DNA of 64,000 nucleotides from JAHCIE01 sp034431435 (GTDB lineage: Bacteria; Chloroflexota; Anaerolineae; Epilineales; JAHCIE01). Of this stretch, positions 7,942 to 16,447 are shown piece by piece. Every line of letters begins with the position of its first letter. The stretch's first letter is position 1. Made by a program: the position numbers and the translations under genes. Location of the stretch: contig DAOUDG010000030.1 of assembly GCA_034431435.1 (NCBI GenBank), forward strand, positions 142,618 through 206,617. Direction: 5' to 3'. Under the pieces are notes generated by a model. That model saw only the letters and a program-made list of their open reading frames with translations, did not search any database and was not told the origin of the DNA.

Positions 7942-9432
7942 TTACTTGTTGTTCTTGTCGTAGATGGCCTGGCAGGCCGTTTGCGTCTCGGCGATGGCCT
8001 CGTCGATGCCCTTCTTGTCCACGACGATCTTCTGCACCATCTTGGGTGTCAGGAAGTTGCTCTGGTACTCGGCGAAGGCCGCGTTGTCGGTATCGGGGAA
8101 GGCGGGCGGCGTGCCGTTGGTGGACAGGTCCTTGAGACCCTTGTGGACTTCGCTGCTGGTGAAGATAGGCGCGCTTTCCTGGCTCTTGAGCACAGGACCG
8201 TAGATCGCGTTGGCGTAGTACTCGGCCATGAACTTGTCGTCGGCCAGGAACTCCATGAGGTCCTTTGCCAGCTCCTGGTTCTTGCTGCCGGACCAGATGC
8301 CGCGATAGTTGGGGCCTTGCGCGGATACACGCATCTTGGGGCCTTTTGGCATCACCGAGTACTTGGTCGCGTCGAGGAGTTCCTTGTCGTTGGCCTGCAT
8401 CCAGATGGTGACGCTGCCGGTATTGGCGATGAAGATGGACTGGCCCGACTGGTACGAGTTGTTGTCGCCCGCGCCATCCCACGTCGTCACGCCGGGCGGG
8501 AAGTTGCCCGCGTTGTAGGCGTCGGTGATCCATTTGAGGAAGGCGCGTGTCTCAGGGCTGTCGAGGGTGCACTTCTTCCCGGCGTCATCGGCGACGCGGC
8601 CGCCCCACGACTGGAGCATCTGGGTCGTCAGGTTGGCGTCACCCACGTTGGAGATAGCGAAGCCCATGCCGTAGGTCTTGGGCGGCTTCTGGGCGGCCGC
8701 TGCCTGCTTGGACAGGTCCTCCCACGTATCGGGAGCGGTGTCGAACCCGGCCGGCTTGAGCAGGTCGGTGCGACGGAAGAGGACGTTGCCACCGATGCCG
8801 AAGGGGATGCCGGGAATCTTGCCGCCGAAGGTGGCCGGCTGAGTCGACTTCTCGGCGGCGGGAACCCAGCCCCCGTGGTCCTTGCCGATCTTGGCGTACA
8901 GATCGTCCACAGGAACCAGCTGATTCTGCTTCGACAGTTGGAGCATGAAATCGCGGCCCAGATCGAAGGCGTCGGGGGCGTTGCCGGCCTGGATAGCCGC
9001 CGAGACTTTCTGGACCGTCTCGTTCTGGTTGACCATCACGATCTCGACCGGGACATTGCGCAGCTTGCCCCACTCCTTCACCCGCTCTTCCATAAGCTTG
9101 TTAGCCTTGTCGGAGAAGATGAGGCCGCCCCAATAGGTGAACTTGCCGCCCTGGACTGGCGGTAGCGCCTTGGCGGCAGGCGCCGCACCGGCGGCGGCCG
9201 CGGCGGTGGGCGCAGCGGCGGCGACGGTTGGTGCGGCTGGCTGGACGGCCGCGGCGACAGTGGGGGCGGCGGCCTTGACGGCGGCGACCGCGGTAGGAGC
9301 CGCCTCAGCGGCTTTTTGGGCGGGCGCAGGGGCGGCGGCCGGCTGGGCGCACGCGCTGGCCGCCAGGGCCAACAAGGCGATGGCGAGCGCTAGCAGACCG
9401 TAGTGTAACCGACGAGGCTGCGGTCGATGCAT
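7942..9432 (-). CDS. Extracellular solute-binding lipoprotein, sugar ABC importer
   Basis: About 496 residues. The signal peptide ends in a lipobox LAASAC with the modifiable cysteine at C28, so the mature protein is membrane-tethered. An Ala/Pro-rich low-complexity spacer (about 29-80) follows, then a family-1 solute-binding fold, for example GKFTYWGG and PGIPFGIGGNVLFRRTDLL. It is first in the operon with the two permeases. AAGGAGGAG precedes the ATG. The promoter at 9501-9529 leaves a leader of about 60 nt. Ligand unknown. Confidence 0.92.
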   Translation of the reverse strand: MHRPQPRRLHYGLLALAIALLALAASACAQPAAAPAPAQKAAEAAPTAVAAVKAAAPTVAAAVQPAAPTVAAAAPTAAAAAGAAPAAKALPPVQGGKFTYWGGLIFSDKANKLMEERVKEWGKLRNVPVEIVMVNQNETVQKVSAAIQAGNAPDAFDLGRDFMLQLSKQNQLVPVDDLYAKIGKDHGGWVPAAEKSTQPATFGGKIPGIPFGIGGNVLFRRTDLLKPAGFDTAPDTWEDLSKQAAAAQKPPKTYGMGFAISNVGDANLTTQMLQSWGGRVADDAGKKCTLDSPETRAFLKWITDAYNAGNFPPGVTTWDGAGDNNSYQSGQSIFIANTGSVTIWMQANDKELLDATKYSVMPKGPKMRVSAQGPNYRGIWSGSKNQELAKDLMEFLADDKFMAEYYANAIYGPVLKSQESAPIFTSSEVHKGLKDLSTNGTPPAFPDTDNAAFAEYQSNFLTPKMVQKIVVDKKGIDEAIAETQTACQAIYDKNNK

Positions 9433-9500
9433 GGGTCTCCTCCTTGAGAAATGCCGGGGGTTGTCGATTGTCTACAAGCTGCGGGTTGGGTGGTGGCGGG

Positions 9501-9529
9501 ATTGTACTCACCCGCCGGGCGTGAGTCAA
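9501..9529 (-). promoter_or_regulatory. Promoter of the sugar importer operon
   Basis: On the minus strand: TTGACT (9524-9529), 17-nt spacer, TACAAT (9501-9506). Five of six -35 and five of six -10 positions match sigma-70 consensus. Confidence 0.7.
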
Positions 9530-9553
9530 ACCGGGCTTGGCGACCAGAAAAAG

Positions 9554-10300
9554 TCAGGGTTGGGAGACTTGCAGATTGCCGAAGACGACGCGGGCCTCAC
9601 CCTGGCCCAGGAGTGATGCGCTGACGCCGATCGCGCCCTCGCTGAAGGCGCTGTCATTGACGTCAGCGACGTCGACGCCGTTGACGCCAACGACGATGTG
9701 GGGGCCATCGGCCTGCACGTGCAGGCGATTCATCGCCAGGCCGGGCTGGACACGCTCCGATGCGGTGGGGGGGATGAGCGAGGTGTAGCCACCGCTGACC
9801 ATCTTGCCGAGGCGGTAGGCGCCGAGACCATCGACCTCGAACAGGTAGAAGTTATGGTCGTCGACGCGGCGAAAGATGAGGCCGTAGCTGGCCTCAACCT
9901 CACCACTTTCGAGGCCGCTGTCCGCCTCCAGGGAGAAGTTGTCGAAGCGGAGGGGCGCGGTAGCCGTGACGGTACGGTCGGGGCCGCTGACGGTGGCGAC
10001 CAGCCGCCCGCCCTCGATAGTCGTGCTGCCGGTGGTATCCTGGAAGAGTGTCCAACCCGTGCGGTTGTCGTGGAAATCGTCGCGGAAACGGATATTGACA
10101 GCGGGGGGAGTCGCCAGGCCAGGCGGCGCGTTGATCGGCGCCAGGAGCGACAACAGGGGCTGCCCGCCGGCCAGGCTCACGGCGACAATACCCATCAGGC
10201 AGGTCGATAGGAGGCAGACAGCGGCTATGGCGCAGCCCACGAGTATCCAGGGGACTAACTCAGCCCCGGCGCCGGGCGCATTGCGAGGTGTCTCAGCCAC
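9554..10300 (-). CDS. Membrane-anchored protein with LamG/DUF1080-like beta domain
   Basis: About 248 residues. One N-terminal TM helix (about residues 16-40) is followed by an extracellular beta-rich domain (about 70-248). RDDFHDNRTGW, GRLVATVSG, LEADSGL, YGLIFRRVDDHNFYLFEVD and LHVQADGPHIVVGVNG follow the strand order of concanavalin-like family-16/DUF1080-type domains. That family binds or cleaves glycans, but no catalytic pair is obvious here. Neighbouring the sugar importer is suggestive only. The gene is transcribed alone from an extended -10 promoter. Confidence 0.7.
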   Translation of the reverse strand: MAETPRNAPGAGAELVPWILVGCAIAAVCLLSTCLMGIVAVSLAGGQPLLSLLAPINAPPGLATPPAVNIRFRDDFHDNRTGWTLFQDTTGSTTIEGGRLVATVSGPDRTVTATAPLRFDNFSLEADSGLESGEVEASYGLIFRRVDDHNFYLFEVDGLGAYRLGKMVSGGYTSLIPPTASERVQPGLAMNRLHVQADGPHIVVGVNGVDVADVNDSAFSEGAIGVSASLLGQGEARVVFGNLQVSQP

Positions 10301-10341
10301 GAGCGGTTCTCCCTGGGCGTGGATAGCGTTCGAGTATGGAC

Positions 10342-10350
10342 ATTATAGCA
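10342..10350 (-). promoter_or_regulatory. Extended -10 promoter
   Basis: Minus strand TGCTATAAT (TATAAT at 10342-10347 with TG one base upstream) about 40 nt before the start at 10300. No convincing -35 box. Confidence 0.6.
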
Positions 10351-10500
10351 CATAGCTGGGGAAAAGGGCCAGGTCGATTTGAGCGCGCCGCCGGGCTTGG
10401 CTTTCGTTGCCGAGGGGCGTATCATTGGCGGCTGAAGCCTATCGGGTTCTTGACGGCCACGTTATTCAGAGTATGATACCGGACCGGAGGGCAGAACCGA

Positions 10501-11052
10501 ATGCCATTCAGCAATATCAACGCTTCCATCATGCTCGGCCTGCTCCAGGTCATGGTCGACCGCCTGCCGGAATACCTGGACGGCCCCTACGTGTTTGCCG
10601 ATGTGCGTCTGTTGACCTCGGAGAATCTGCCGTATGCGATTCTGTCGCTGAGCAGCATCCAGTGGCACGCGCTAGAGGTACAGCGGCGGCAGGGCGAGTT
10701 GAGTATCGACGACCACGCCATCATTCGCGAGACCCTGGCGCGTTTCGAGGCTATCAAGGCCAGGCAGGCGGCGGTATACCAGGCCAAGCTGCACAGCGAG
10801 TTGCGGGGGCTGGTTGACGCCTGGGTCAACGATGTGGAGGGCGAGCGGGAGGCGGGCGGCTCGATGCGCGCGCTGCCGGCGGACCTCGAGCGGCGACGCA
10901 CTCAGATCGACCGGGTGCTAGAGAGCGTCGGCGAGGAAGTGGACGTGCTGGAATTGCGGCGACGGCTGCGGGCGACACCTCAGGCGCCGCCGCGCCGCGA
11001 GCGACGGGGCACGCGGTCGGCGCCGGTGGTCGAAGATGAGGCGTCAGGGTGA
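10501..11052 (+). CDS. Uncharacterised 183-residue protein
   Basis: No family recognised. Cytoplasmic by composition. It is mostly helical with an N-terminal segment of about 60 residues (SNINASIMLGLLQVMVDRL), a charged helical middle and a basic, Pro/Arg-rich tail. GGAGG lies about 11 nt before the ATG. The gene overlaps the next start by 17 nt, which in turn overlaps the third gene. The three probably form one transcription unit ending near 12335. Confidence 0.65.
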   Translation: MPFSNINASIMLGLLQVMVDRLPEYLDGPYVFADVRLLTSENLPYAILSLSSIQWHALEVQRRQGELSIDDHAIIRETLARFEAIKARQAAVYQAKLHSELRGLVDAWVNDVEGEREAGGSMRALPADLERRRTQIDRVLESVGEEVDVLELRRRLRATPQAPPRRERRGTRSAPVVEDEASG

Positions 11053-11965
11053 GGCCGAGGCAGCCTTGAGCCGGTGGCGTCCGGCGCGCCTGCGCCGCTG
11101 GGCGGCGTTGGGCGTGGCTGTGGGTCTGCTGATGGTCATGGCGCTGGCCTCGCGGCCGGTGGCGGATGCTGGCTTCCAGTCGCCCGATGGCAGTGGTGAC
11201 CTGCGTAGCGAGGTTGTGCCCCCGATGCAGGCTGACGCGGTCACGCCGACGCGGCCGGCGGTGCGGGTCACGGCTGGCCCGCCGCCCGGCGGGCAGCCGC
11301 TACCGCCGACGATTCCACCCGTAGGACAGCCGGCGCGCCCTGGCAGCCAGACGCTACCGCCCACGATCCCGCCGGCCGGGCAACTGCCAGGGGCCTATCC
11401 GGCCCAGCCGGGCGCGCCGCCTACGACGGCCCCGCGCCCACCCGCCGCCGCCACACCTCTCCCGGCGGCGACGAGCGGAGTCAACGCGACAGCGGCGGCC
11501 ACCGCTTCTGCCCGCCCCACCGGGACGGGAGCGACACCCACGACAACCGCCGCGCCCGGCGCGCCCGCCTTTCTGACCCTTAGCGGGCGGATCGCCCAGC
11601 GCGATGGGGCGAGCTTTGTGGTGGCGATCCCTGGGCGCGGGACAGTCACGGTCTCGCCAGGACCGGATACCGAGGTGCGGCGCGACAATGCGCCATCCTC
11701 CGCCGCGTCGCTGGCGGTGGGGGATAACGTGACCCTGGTCCTGGGTGAAGGGAACCAGCTGCTGCGTATCCTGGTGAATCCAGAGACGCCGGTTGAGCCG
11801 GAAGCGTCGAATCCGACGTGGACGGTGTTCTGGCAGGCGCTGCTGGGCCTGGTGATGATGGGTGTGGTGCTCATGATTGACTCGGAGTTGCGCGACAAAT
11901 TCGTGGGCGCGCTCGTCGAACCGAGCCGCGCGTATCGGCGAGGTAAAGGACCGGGGGATGGATAA
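11036..11965 (+). CDS. Membrane protein with Pro/Thr linker and DUF5666-like domain
   Basis: About 309 residues. An N-terminal TM or signal anchor (about 23-42) is followed by a long Pro/Thr/Ala linker containing repeats of LPPTIPP(A/V)GQ. A compact beta domain (about 180-250: LSGRIAQRDGASFVVAIPG, VGDNVTLVLGEGN) resembles DUF5666/OB-like modules. A C-terminal TM helix (about 262-285) ends in a basic tail. Role unknown; it may be an envelope scaffold. Confidence 0.65.
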   Translation: MRRQGEAEAALSRWRPARLRRWAALGVAVGLLMVMALASRPVADAGFQSPDGSGDLRSEVVPPMQADAVTPTRPAVRVTAGPPPGGQPLPPTIPPVGQPARPGSQTLPPTIPPAGQLPGAYPAQPGAPPTTAPRPPAAATPLPAATSGVNATAAATASARPTGTGATPTTTAAPGAPAFLTLSGRIAQRDGASFVVAIPGRGTVTVSPGPDTEVRRDNAPSSAASLAVGDNVTLVLGEGNQLLRILVNPETPVEPEASNPTWTVFWQALLGLVMMGVVLMIDSELRDKFVGALVEPSRAYRRGKGPGDG

Positions 11966-12335
11966 CCAGGGAAAACTCAACAAGCCCATTACGGATGAGG
12001 AGCTGTACGACGCGGGAGTGAACCGCGACATGCCGGCGCACGAACCCGTTCCGCCGCCGCCTCTCAAGCTCCCCAGAGATATGAATTGGTCCTCGGTGGG
12101 CGTCGAGTATCGAGCGATGGGCAATGTCACGACGGCCCCACCGGTGCAGACGCGCCGTCGCTCGAACGACGGGGCCTATGCCTGGGTGGCGGCCTGGCAG
12201 CCCGCGCCACCTCCGCCCGTCGAGGAGCCTGCGCCTGAGCAAGAGATGGCCGACGCGGACGAGTCGGCCGCCGACGACCCTACAGCCATCGCGCCTGCCG
12301 ACGACACCACCGCGCCGCCCCCGCCGGAGGCGTAG
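11958..12335 (+). CDS. Small Pro/Ala-rich acidic protein, unknown
   Basis: About 125 residues beginning at ATG 11958, with AAGGA 7 nt upstream; it overlaps the preceding gene by 8 nt. The N-terminal half (KLNKPITDEELYDAGVNRDM) is charged; the C-terminal half is disordered, rich in Pro, Ala, Glu and Asp. No TM segment. The earlier in-frame ATG at 11877 lies inside the upstream gene and lacks a ribosome binding site. Function unknown. Confidence 0.6.
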   Translation: MDNQGKLNKPITDEELYDAGVNRDMPAHEPVPPPPLKLPRDMNWSSVGVEYRAMGNVTTAPPVQTRRRSNDGAYAWVAAWQPAPPPPVEEPAPEQEMADADESAADDPTAIAPADDTTAPPPPEA

Positions 12336-12364
12336 GCGGGTCACCGACGCGCGACGACAACGAA

Positions 12365-12407
12365 CGAAGCGGTTTGCGTTGCCCCGGCGGCGACGCAAAC
12401 CGCTTCG
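12365..12407 (+). terminator. 15-bp inverted repeat before the LLM oxidoreductase gene
   Basis: Perfect arms CGAAGCGGTTTGCGT (12365-12379) and its complement (12393-12407) around a 13-nt loop. It lies after the three-gene unit and 16 nt before the next start. No U-run; probably a terminator or mRNA-stabilising hairpin. Confidence 0.55.
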
Positions 12408-12423
12408 CTGTCCTGAGGTCAGC

Positions 12424-13449
12424 ATGCGCTTCTCTCTGCGCTTCAACAATGACCTGCCGCCTGCCGAGTACGTGCGCCTTGCCCTGGCCGCTGAGGCGGC
12501 GGGCTTCGACCAGTTCTGGGTCAGCCACGATCTGTTCTGGCGGCACGCCTGGACGATGCTGGGCGCGGTGGCGCAGGCCACGCAGCGGATTCAGATCGGC
12601 ACCTGCATCGTCAACCCCTACACCGCCCACGTGGCGGAGATTGCGATGGCCGCCGCCACGCTGGATGAGTTGAGCGGCGGGCGCGCCCTGTTGGGGTTCG
12701 GGGCCGGGGCTGGCGACTTTCTGGGTTGGGTGGGCATCCGGCAGACTCACCCCCTCGCCGCCACACGCGACAGCCTCGCGGCGCTCACCATGCTCCTGGG
12801 GGGCGGCCGGCCCGCTGCCGAGGCGCGCAGCAGCACAGACCCCGACCCCGACGACCCCGTGCGCCTGACGCGGTGGACCCGCGAAGCCTATCTGCGCTTT
12901 CCCGTGCGCCGCGTGCCTGTCTATCTGGGGGCGATGAGTCCCAGGATGCTGGCCCTTATCGGCGCGCAGGCCGACGGCGGCCTGCCCCTGCTCCTGCCGC
13001 CAGAGCACTACACCGAGGTGATGCGCTACGTCGCCGACGGTGCGCGCGGGGTGGGGCGCAACCTGGCGGAGATTGATGTGGCGGCGTGTGTGTGGGCGTC
13101 GGTCTCGGACGACCGGGCGGCGGCGCGCGCCGCACTGGCGGAGAAGGTGGCCTACTACGGGCACGCTTTCAGCCCACTGATTCTGTCGCGCCTGGGCCTG
13201 AGCCATGCCGATCTTGCCGAGATTGAGCGCGTGGCGCAGCATGAGGGCGATATTGCGCGGGCAGCGGCGATGGTGACGGACTCGATGCTGCGGGTGGGCG
13301 TGGTGGGGACGCCGGCCGATCTGCTGCCACGCCTGGAGTGGCTGGTCGAGCAGGGGGCGCGGCATCTGAGCTTTGGGCCGCCTCTCGGTCCCGACCCGTT
13401 GGCCGCCATTGAAACGCTTGGCCGCGAGGTGCTGCCGTACTTCGGCTAA
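12424..13449 (+). CDS. LLM-class (luciferase-like) flavin/F420-dependent oxidoreductase
   Basis: About 341 residues with the bacterial luciferase-like TIM-barrel pattern: AAEAAGFDQFWVSHD near the N-terminus, IQIGTCIVNPYTAHV, the ATLDELSGGRALLGFGAG core and a C-terminal GTPADLLPRLEWLVEQGARHLSFGP. These match F420- or FMN-dependent members such as N5,N10-methylene-H4MPT reductase-like enzymes. The start at 12424 has GAGG 5 nt upstream; the longer frame upstream has no homology. Cofactor and substrate are undetermined. Confidence 0.88.
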   Translation: MRFSLRFNNDLPPAEYVRLALAAEAAGFDQFWVSHDLFWRHAWTMLGAVAQATQRIQIGTCIVNPYTAHVAEIAMAAATLDELSGGRALLGFGAGAGDFLGWVGIRQTHPLAATRDSLAALTMLLGGGRPAAEARSSTDPDPDDPVRLTRWTREAYLRFPVRRVPVYLGAMSPRMLALIGAQADGGLPLLLPPEHYTEVMRYVADGARGVGRNLAEIDVAACVWASVSDDRAAARAALAEKVAYYGHAFSPLILSRLGLSHADLAEIERVAQHEGDIARAAAMVTDSMLRVGVVGTPADLLPRLEWLVEQGARHLSFGPPLGPDPLAAIETLGREVLPYFG

Positions 13450-13511
13450 TAGTCGGGTAACACACGGCAGCAGTCAGATGCGAGAGGCCGGGTGACTGGC
13501 CGCTGACTATT
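13448..13511. terminator. Imperfect inverted repeat spanning two convergent gene ends
   Basis: AATAGTC (13448-13454) and GACTATT (13505-13511) form the outer arms and include the stop codons of both flanking genes. The inner part is imperfectly paired. Probably a bidirectional terminator. Confidence 0.45.
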
Positions 13512-14499
13512 CACCCCTGACGGCGGCTCTTTGACGAGACGCATCCGACATCTCGCCCTTGCCTGTGCTCTGCTCGGCGCGCGTGACAAGCACGATGCCC
13601 ATCAGAATCAGCGCGATTCCCAAGAGCTTGACGGAGCCGGGGCGCTCGCCGAAGAACACGATAGCCAGGATTGTCGCGCCTATCGGCTCGCCGACCACGG
13701 TGACCGTGACGAAGGTGGCGGAGAGGTAGCGCAGGGCGTAGTTGAACGAGGTGTGCCCGATGAGCTGGGGGACGGCGGCGAGCAGGACGAAGAGGCCGTA
13801 GACAGCAGGGCTGTAGCCCAACAGGGGGACGCGCAAGGCGAGGGCCAGGCCGATGAGCGCTACGGCAGCGGTTCCGTAGGTCAGGGTGACATAAGAAAGA
13901 AGCGATACTTTCTGGCGCAACGCGCGGCCGACGAGGAAGTAGCCCGCGCCGCTCGCCGCGCCTAGCAGCGCCAGCGCGTCGCCGAAGAGGGAGTCGGGCA
14001 TCCCGCTGTTGGCGTCACTAAAGGCGATGATGACGCTGCCGAACACCGAGACGACAACGCCTATCCACCCGACGAGGGGTAGGCGCTCGTGGAGGAATAG
14101 CGCCGATGCGACGGCGGCAAACAGGGGATACATCGTTACCAGCGCAACCGAGGACGCGACCGACGTGAATTCAAGCGAGCTGATCCAGCTGGCGAAATGG
14201 ACCGCCAGCAGGACGCCCGACAGCGCGGCCAACCCCAGGTCGCGGCGGGTCAAGGCGGCCAGCTCGCCGCGCGACGAGGCCCAGGCCGGACCGGCCAGCA
14301 GCAGGGCGGCGATGGTCAACCGCCACGCGGCGATGGCCAGGGCCGGCGCGCCCGCCAGATTGGCGTAGCGGATGAAGATCGCCGCGAAGGACACGGCGAC
14401 GATGCCCACGACGATGGCGAAGTAGGGGGAGATGGGGGGGGAAGACGGGGGGGATGGCTTATTCAGTGCGCGCCTCGACCGCCTGCAATTCCCGAGCAA
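13507..14499 (-). CDS. EamA/DMT-family transporter
   Basis: About 330 residues with ten TM segments arranged as two EamA repeats, the usual drug/metabolite transporter layout. GAPALAIAAWRLTIAALLL and ALLGAASGAGYFLVGRAL are typical helix starts. The first usable codon appears to be TTG at 14499, 7 nt after the M55 peptidase stop; no ATG lies in frame before TM1, so the start is uncertain. It is last in a minus-strand group with peptidase, aldolase and amidohydrolase genes, so it may export or import an amino-acid product. Confidence 0.88.
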   Translation of the reverse strand: MLGNCRRSRRALNKPSPPSSPPISPYFAIVVGIVAVSFAAIFIRYANLAGAPALAIAAWRLTIAALLLAGPAWASSRGELAALTRRDLGLAALSGVLLAVHFASWISSLEFTSVASSVALVTMYPLFAAVASALFLHERLPLVGWIGVVVSVFGSVIIAFSDANSGMPDSLFGDALALLGAASGAGYFLVGRALRQKVSLLSYVTLTYGTAAVALIGLALALRVPLLGYSPAVYGLFVLLAAVPQLIGHTSFNYALRYLSATFVTVTVVGEPIGATILAIVFFGERPGSVKLLGIALILMGIVLVTRAEQSTGKGEMSDASRQRAAVRGE

Positions 14500-14508
14500 A
14501 TAGCAGCA

Positions 14509-15381
14509 TTACGAGACCGTTCCCGCCAGGCTGTTGAAGGCCCGCCAGGCGACGTACACATCCAGCATGTTGTCGAGGGTAATCTCAACGTGGCGGCCAT
14601 CAGTGCGGCGCGCGCCGGGGACGGTGGCGGCCATCTCGGCGTGCATGGTCTTGCCCCAGCCGACGACCAGGTGGATGGGCGGAGCGACGACGAAGGGGGC
14701 GGGCCGTGGCCCCGTTACAGCGGCCTCGGCGGCGGCGCGGATACGGGCGCGCGCCGTCGGCAGGGGCAGCAATTCGGCTGCGTAGCGCCCCACCGCGCGC
14801 TTCACGACGGCAGTCTGCAGCCCGGCGCCGAGCAAGTCGCTGGCCTCGGCGCACGCCTTTTCGTCGCCGGTGACCAGGGCGACGGGGATGCCCAGCGACC
14901 CGGCCACGGCGGCATTGAGGCCGATTTCGCCCACCTCGCGCCCGTTCAAGAGCACCTCGAAGATGGAGTAGGTCCAGGTGTGGTCTAGGATGGCGTCGGC
15001 CACGCCGGCCCGCGCGTGGTAGCCGACGAAGAAGGCCGCGTCCCAGCCACGCTGGCCGTCGCCGCCGACGAGGATGGTGTCTGGCCCGTCGGCGATGCCG
15101 GTCATCATGGATAGCCGCTTGGGGGAGCCGGAGATGAGGCGCGCCGCCGGGTGCAGGCCCTCGATGAGGATGTTGCGCATGGGGCCGTGGCTGTCGTTGA
15201 CAACGACGTCGCCCGCGCCACCCGCCAGCGCGCCCTCGACGGCAGCGTTCACGTCGTCGGTCATGAGTTGGCGGGCGCGCGGGTAGTCCGAGTGGCCGGG
15301 CGTCGTGTAGTCGTTGTCGATGATGCCGCTGATGCCTTCCATGTCGGCGGAGATGAAGACGGCGGGAGAGGCGCTGGGCAT
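14509..15381 (-). CDS. M55-family D-aminopeptidase (DppA-like)
   Basis: Zinc peptidase of the DppA family, which in Bacillus releases D-amino acids from short D-Ala peptides. Metal-site segments are all visible: SADMEG (D13, E15), NDSHG and FVGYHAR. About 290 residues. The start at 15381 is preferred because AGGAAGG lies upstream and the family begins directly with the first beta strand; an in-frame ATG 33 nt further upstream is the alternative. It lies between a transporter and a DapA-like aldolase, suggesting breakdown of D-peptides or related amides. Confidence 0.88.
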   Translation of the reverse strand: MPSASPAVFISADMEGISGIIDNDYTTPGHSDYPRARQLMTDDVNAAVEGALAGGAGDVVVNDSHGPMRNILIEGLHPAARLISGSPKRLSMMTGIADGPDTILVGGDGQRGWDAAFFVGYHARAGVADAILDHTWTYSIFEVLLNGREVGEIGLNAAVAGSLGIPVALVTGDEKACAEASDLLGAGLQTAVVKRAVGRYAAELLPLPTARARIRAAAEAAVTGPRPAPFVVAPPIHLVVGWGKTMHAEMAATVPGARRTDGRHVEITLDNMLDVYVAWRAFNSLAGTVS

Positions 15382-15431
15382 GGGGATGGGGACCTTCCTG
15401 GTAGGGATGGCCACCGACGACCCGATCAGCC

Positions 15432-15447
15432 GGTGGTCGGTGGTCGG
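15432..15447. repeat. GGTGGTCGG tandem motif, dispersed intergenic repeat
   Basis: Two adjacent GGTGGTCGG units lie between the M55 and DapA-like genes. The 12-mer GGTCGGTGGTCG (15435-15446) recurs exactly at 27343-27354, and a related sequence occurs near 53470-53490 on the other strand. Confidence 0.6.
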
Positions 15448-15450
15448 CGG

Positions 15451-16365
15451 TTAGCGGGCGAGGGCCTCGGCCGTGACGCTTTCAAGGCGCTGGACGGCGG
15501 CGGCGATGCGTTCGCGGGCAGCGGCGTCGGGCATGAGGAGCGGAGCGCGGGCGAAGCCGCCCTGGTAGCCGCGCAGGTCGAGCGCCGCCTTATAGCCCGC
15601 AACGCCGTAGGGCCGCGAGATGGCGGCCTCGATGGCCGTCAACTCCGCCTGGAGACGGCGCGCCTCCTCGTGGCGATTGGCGAGGGCGGCGTCATAGATG
15701 GCGATGCATAGCTCCGGCGCGATATTGGCAACGGCCAGATTCGCGCCGATGCAGCCGATAACCATGGCCGAGTGGAGAACGCGCGCGCCGCCGGTGAAGA
15801 CGGCGAAGCCAGGCCTGGACAGGGCGACCTCGGCGGCGAGCTGACCCGCGTCGGCGGCGCTGTCCTTCATGCCGATGATGTTGGGATGCTGCGATAGCGC
15901 GGCCACGGTCTGGCTCTCGATGTTGAGGCCGGTAAAGGGCGGCACATTGTAGATGAGGATGGGGATGGGCGAGGCGTCGGCGACCGCCGTGAAATGTGCG
16001 ACGAGGGCCGCGTGGGTCATGGCAGGCTTGTAGAAGAAGGGCGTGACCACCAGGGCCACGTCGGCCCCTAGCTCGGCAGCACGCTTGGTCTGGCGAATGG
16101 TCTGCGCTGTGCCCAGGTGGCCGACACCGATGGACAGGACGCGGTCGCTGGGGACGATCTCGCGGGCAGCGGCGATGGCCTGATCGCGCTCGCCCTCTTC
16201 GAGAACTACAAACTCGCCGGTGGAGCCAAGCACCAGCAAGCCGTGGACGCCGGCATCCAGCCAGCGGCGGGCGTTGTGCTTGACGGCGGCGACGTCCAAT
16301 GCGCCATCAGCCGTGAAGGGCGTGACGCAGGCGGGGTAGATGCCGTGAAGTTTCGGGCGGGTCAT
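15451..16365 (-). CDS. DapA/N-acetylneuraminate-lyase family aldolase
   Basis: Class I aldolase of about 304 residues. The Schiff-base lysine K167 (IIGMKDSA), catalytic Y139 (LIYNVPP) and pyruvate-binding GSTGE (47-51) are all present. The start at 16365 has GGAG 6 nt upstream; an ATG four codons earlier is less well placed. The family includes dihydrodipicolinate synthase, sialic-acid lyase and keto-deoxy-sugar aldolases. With no lysine-pathway neighbours and a peptidase/amidohydrolase context, a catabolic lyase is as likely as DapA. Confidence 0.88.
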   Translation of the reverse strand: MTRPKLHGIYPACVTPFTADGALDVAAVKHNARRWLDAGVHGLLVLGSTGEFVVLEEGERDQAIAAAREIVPSDRVLSIGVGHLGTAQTIRQTKRAAELGADVALVVTPFFYKPAMTHAALVAHFTAVADASPIPILIYNVPPFTGLNIESQTVAALSQHPNIIGMKDSAADAGQLAAEVALSRPGFAVFTGGARVLHSAMVIGCIGANLAVANIAPELCIAIYDAALANRHEEARRLQAELTAIEAAISRPYGVAGYKAALDLRGYQGGFARAPLLMPDAAARERIAAAVQRLESVTAEALAR

Positions 16366-16447
16366 GGCGATCTCCAATGGGTTGACCAGTGGGCCGGTTG
16401 GAAAGTTAAAGAGAAGCGCGACTGGACGTCGTAAGGCACACTATCCT

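Noticed and set aside
6941..8533. A longer permease gene of about 530 codons
   Set aside because: The extra N-terminal part overlaps the binding-protein gene and hairpin and has no homology; the permease starts at 7855.
7873..9165. Open frame of 430 codons on the plus strand antisense to the binding-protein gene
   Set aside because: High-GC shadow frame with no recognisable domain; the minus-strand frame encodes a clear lipoprotein.
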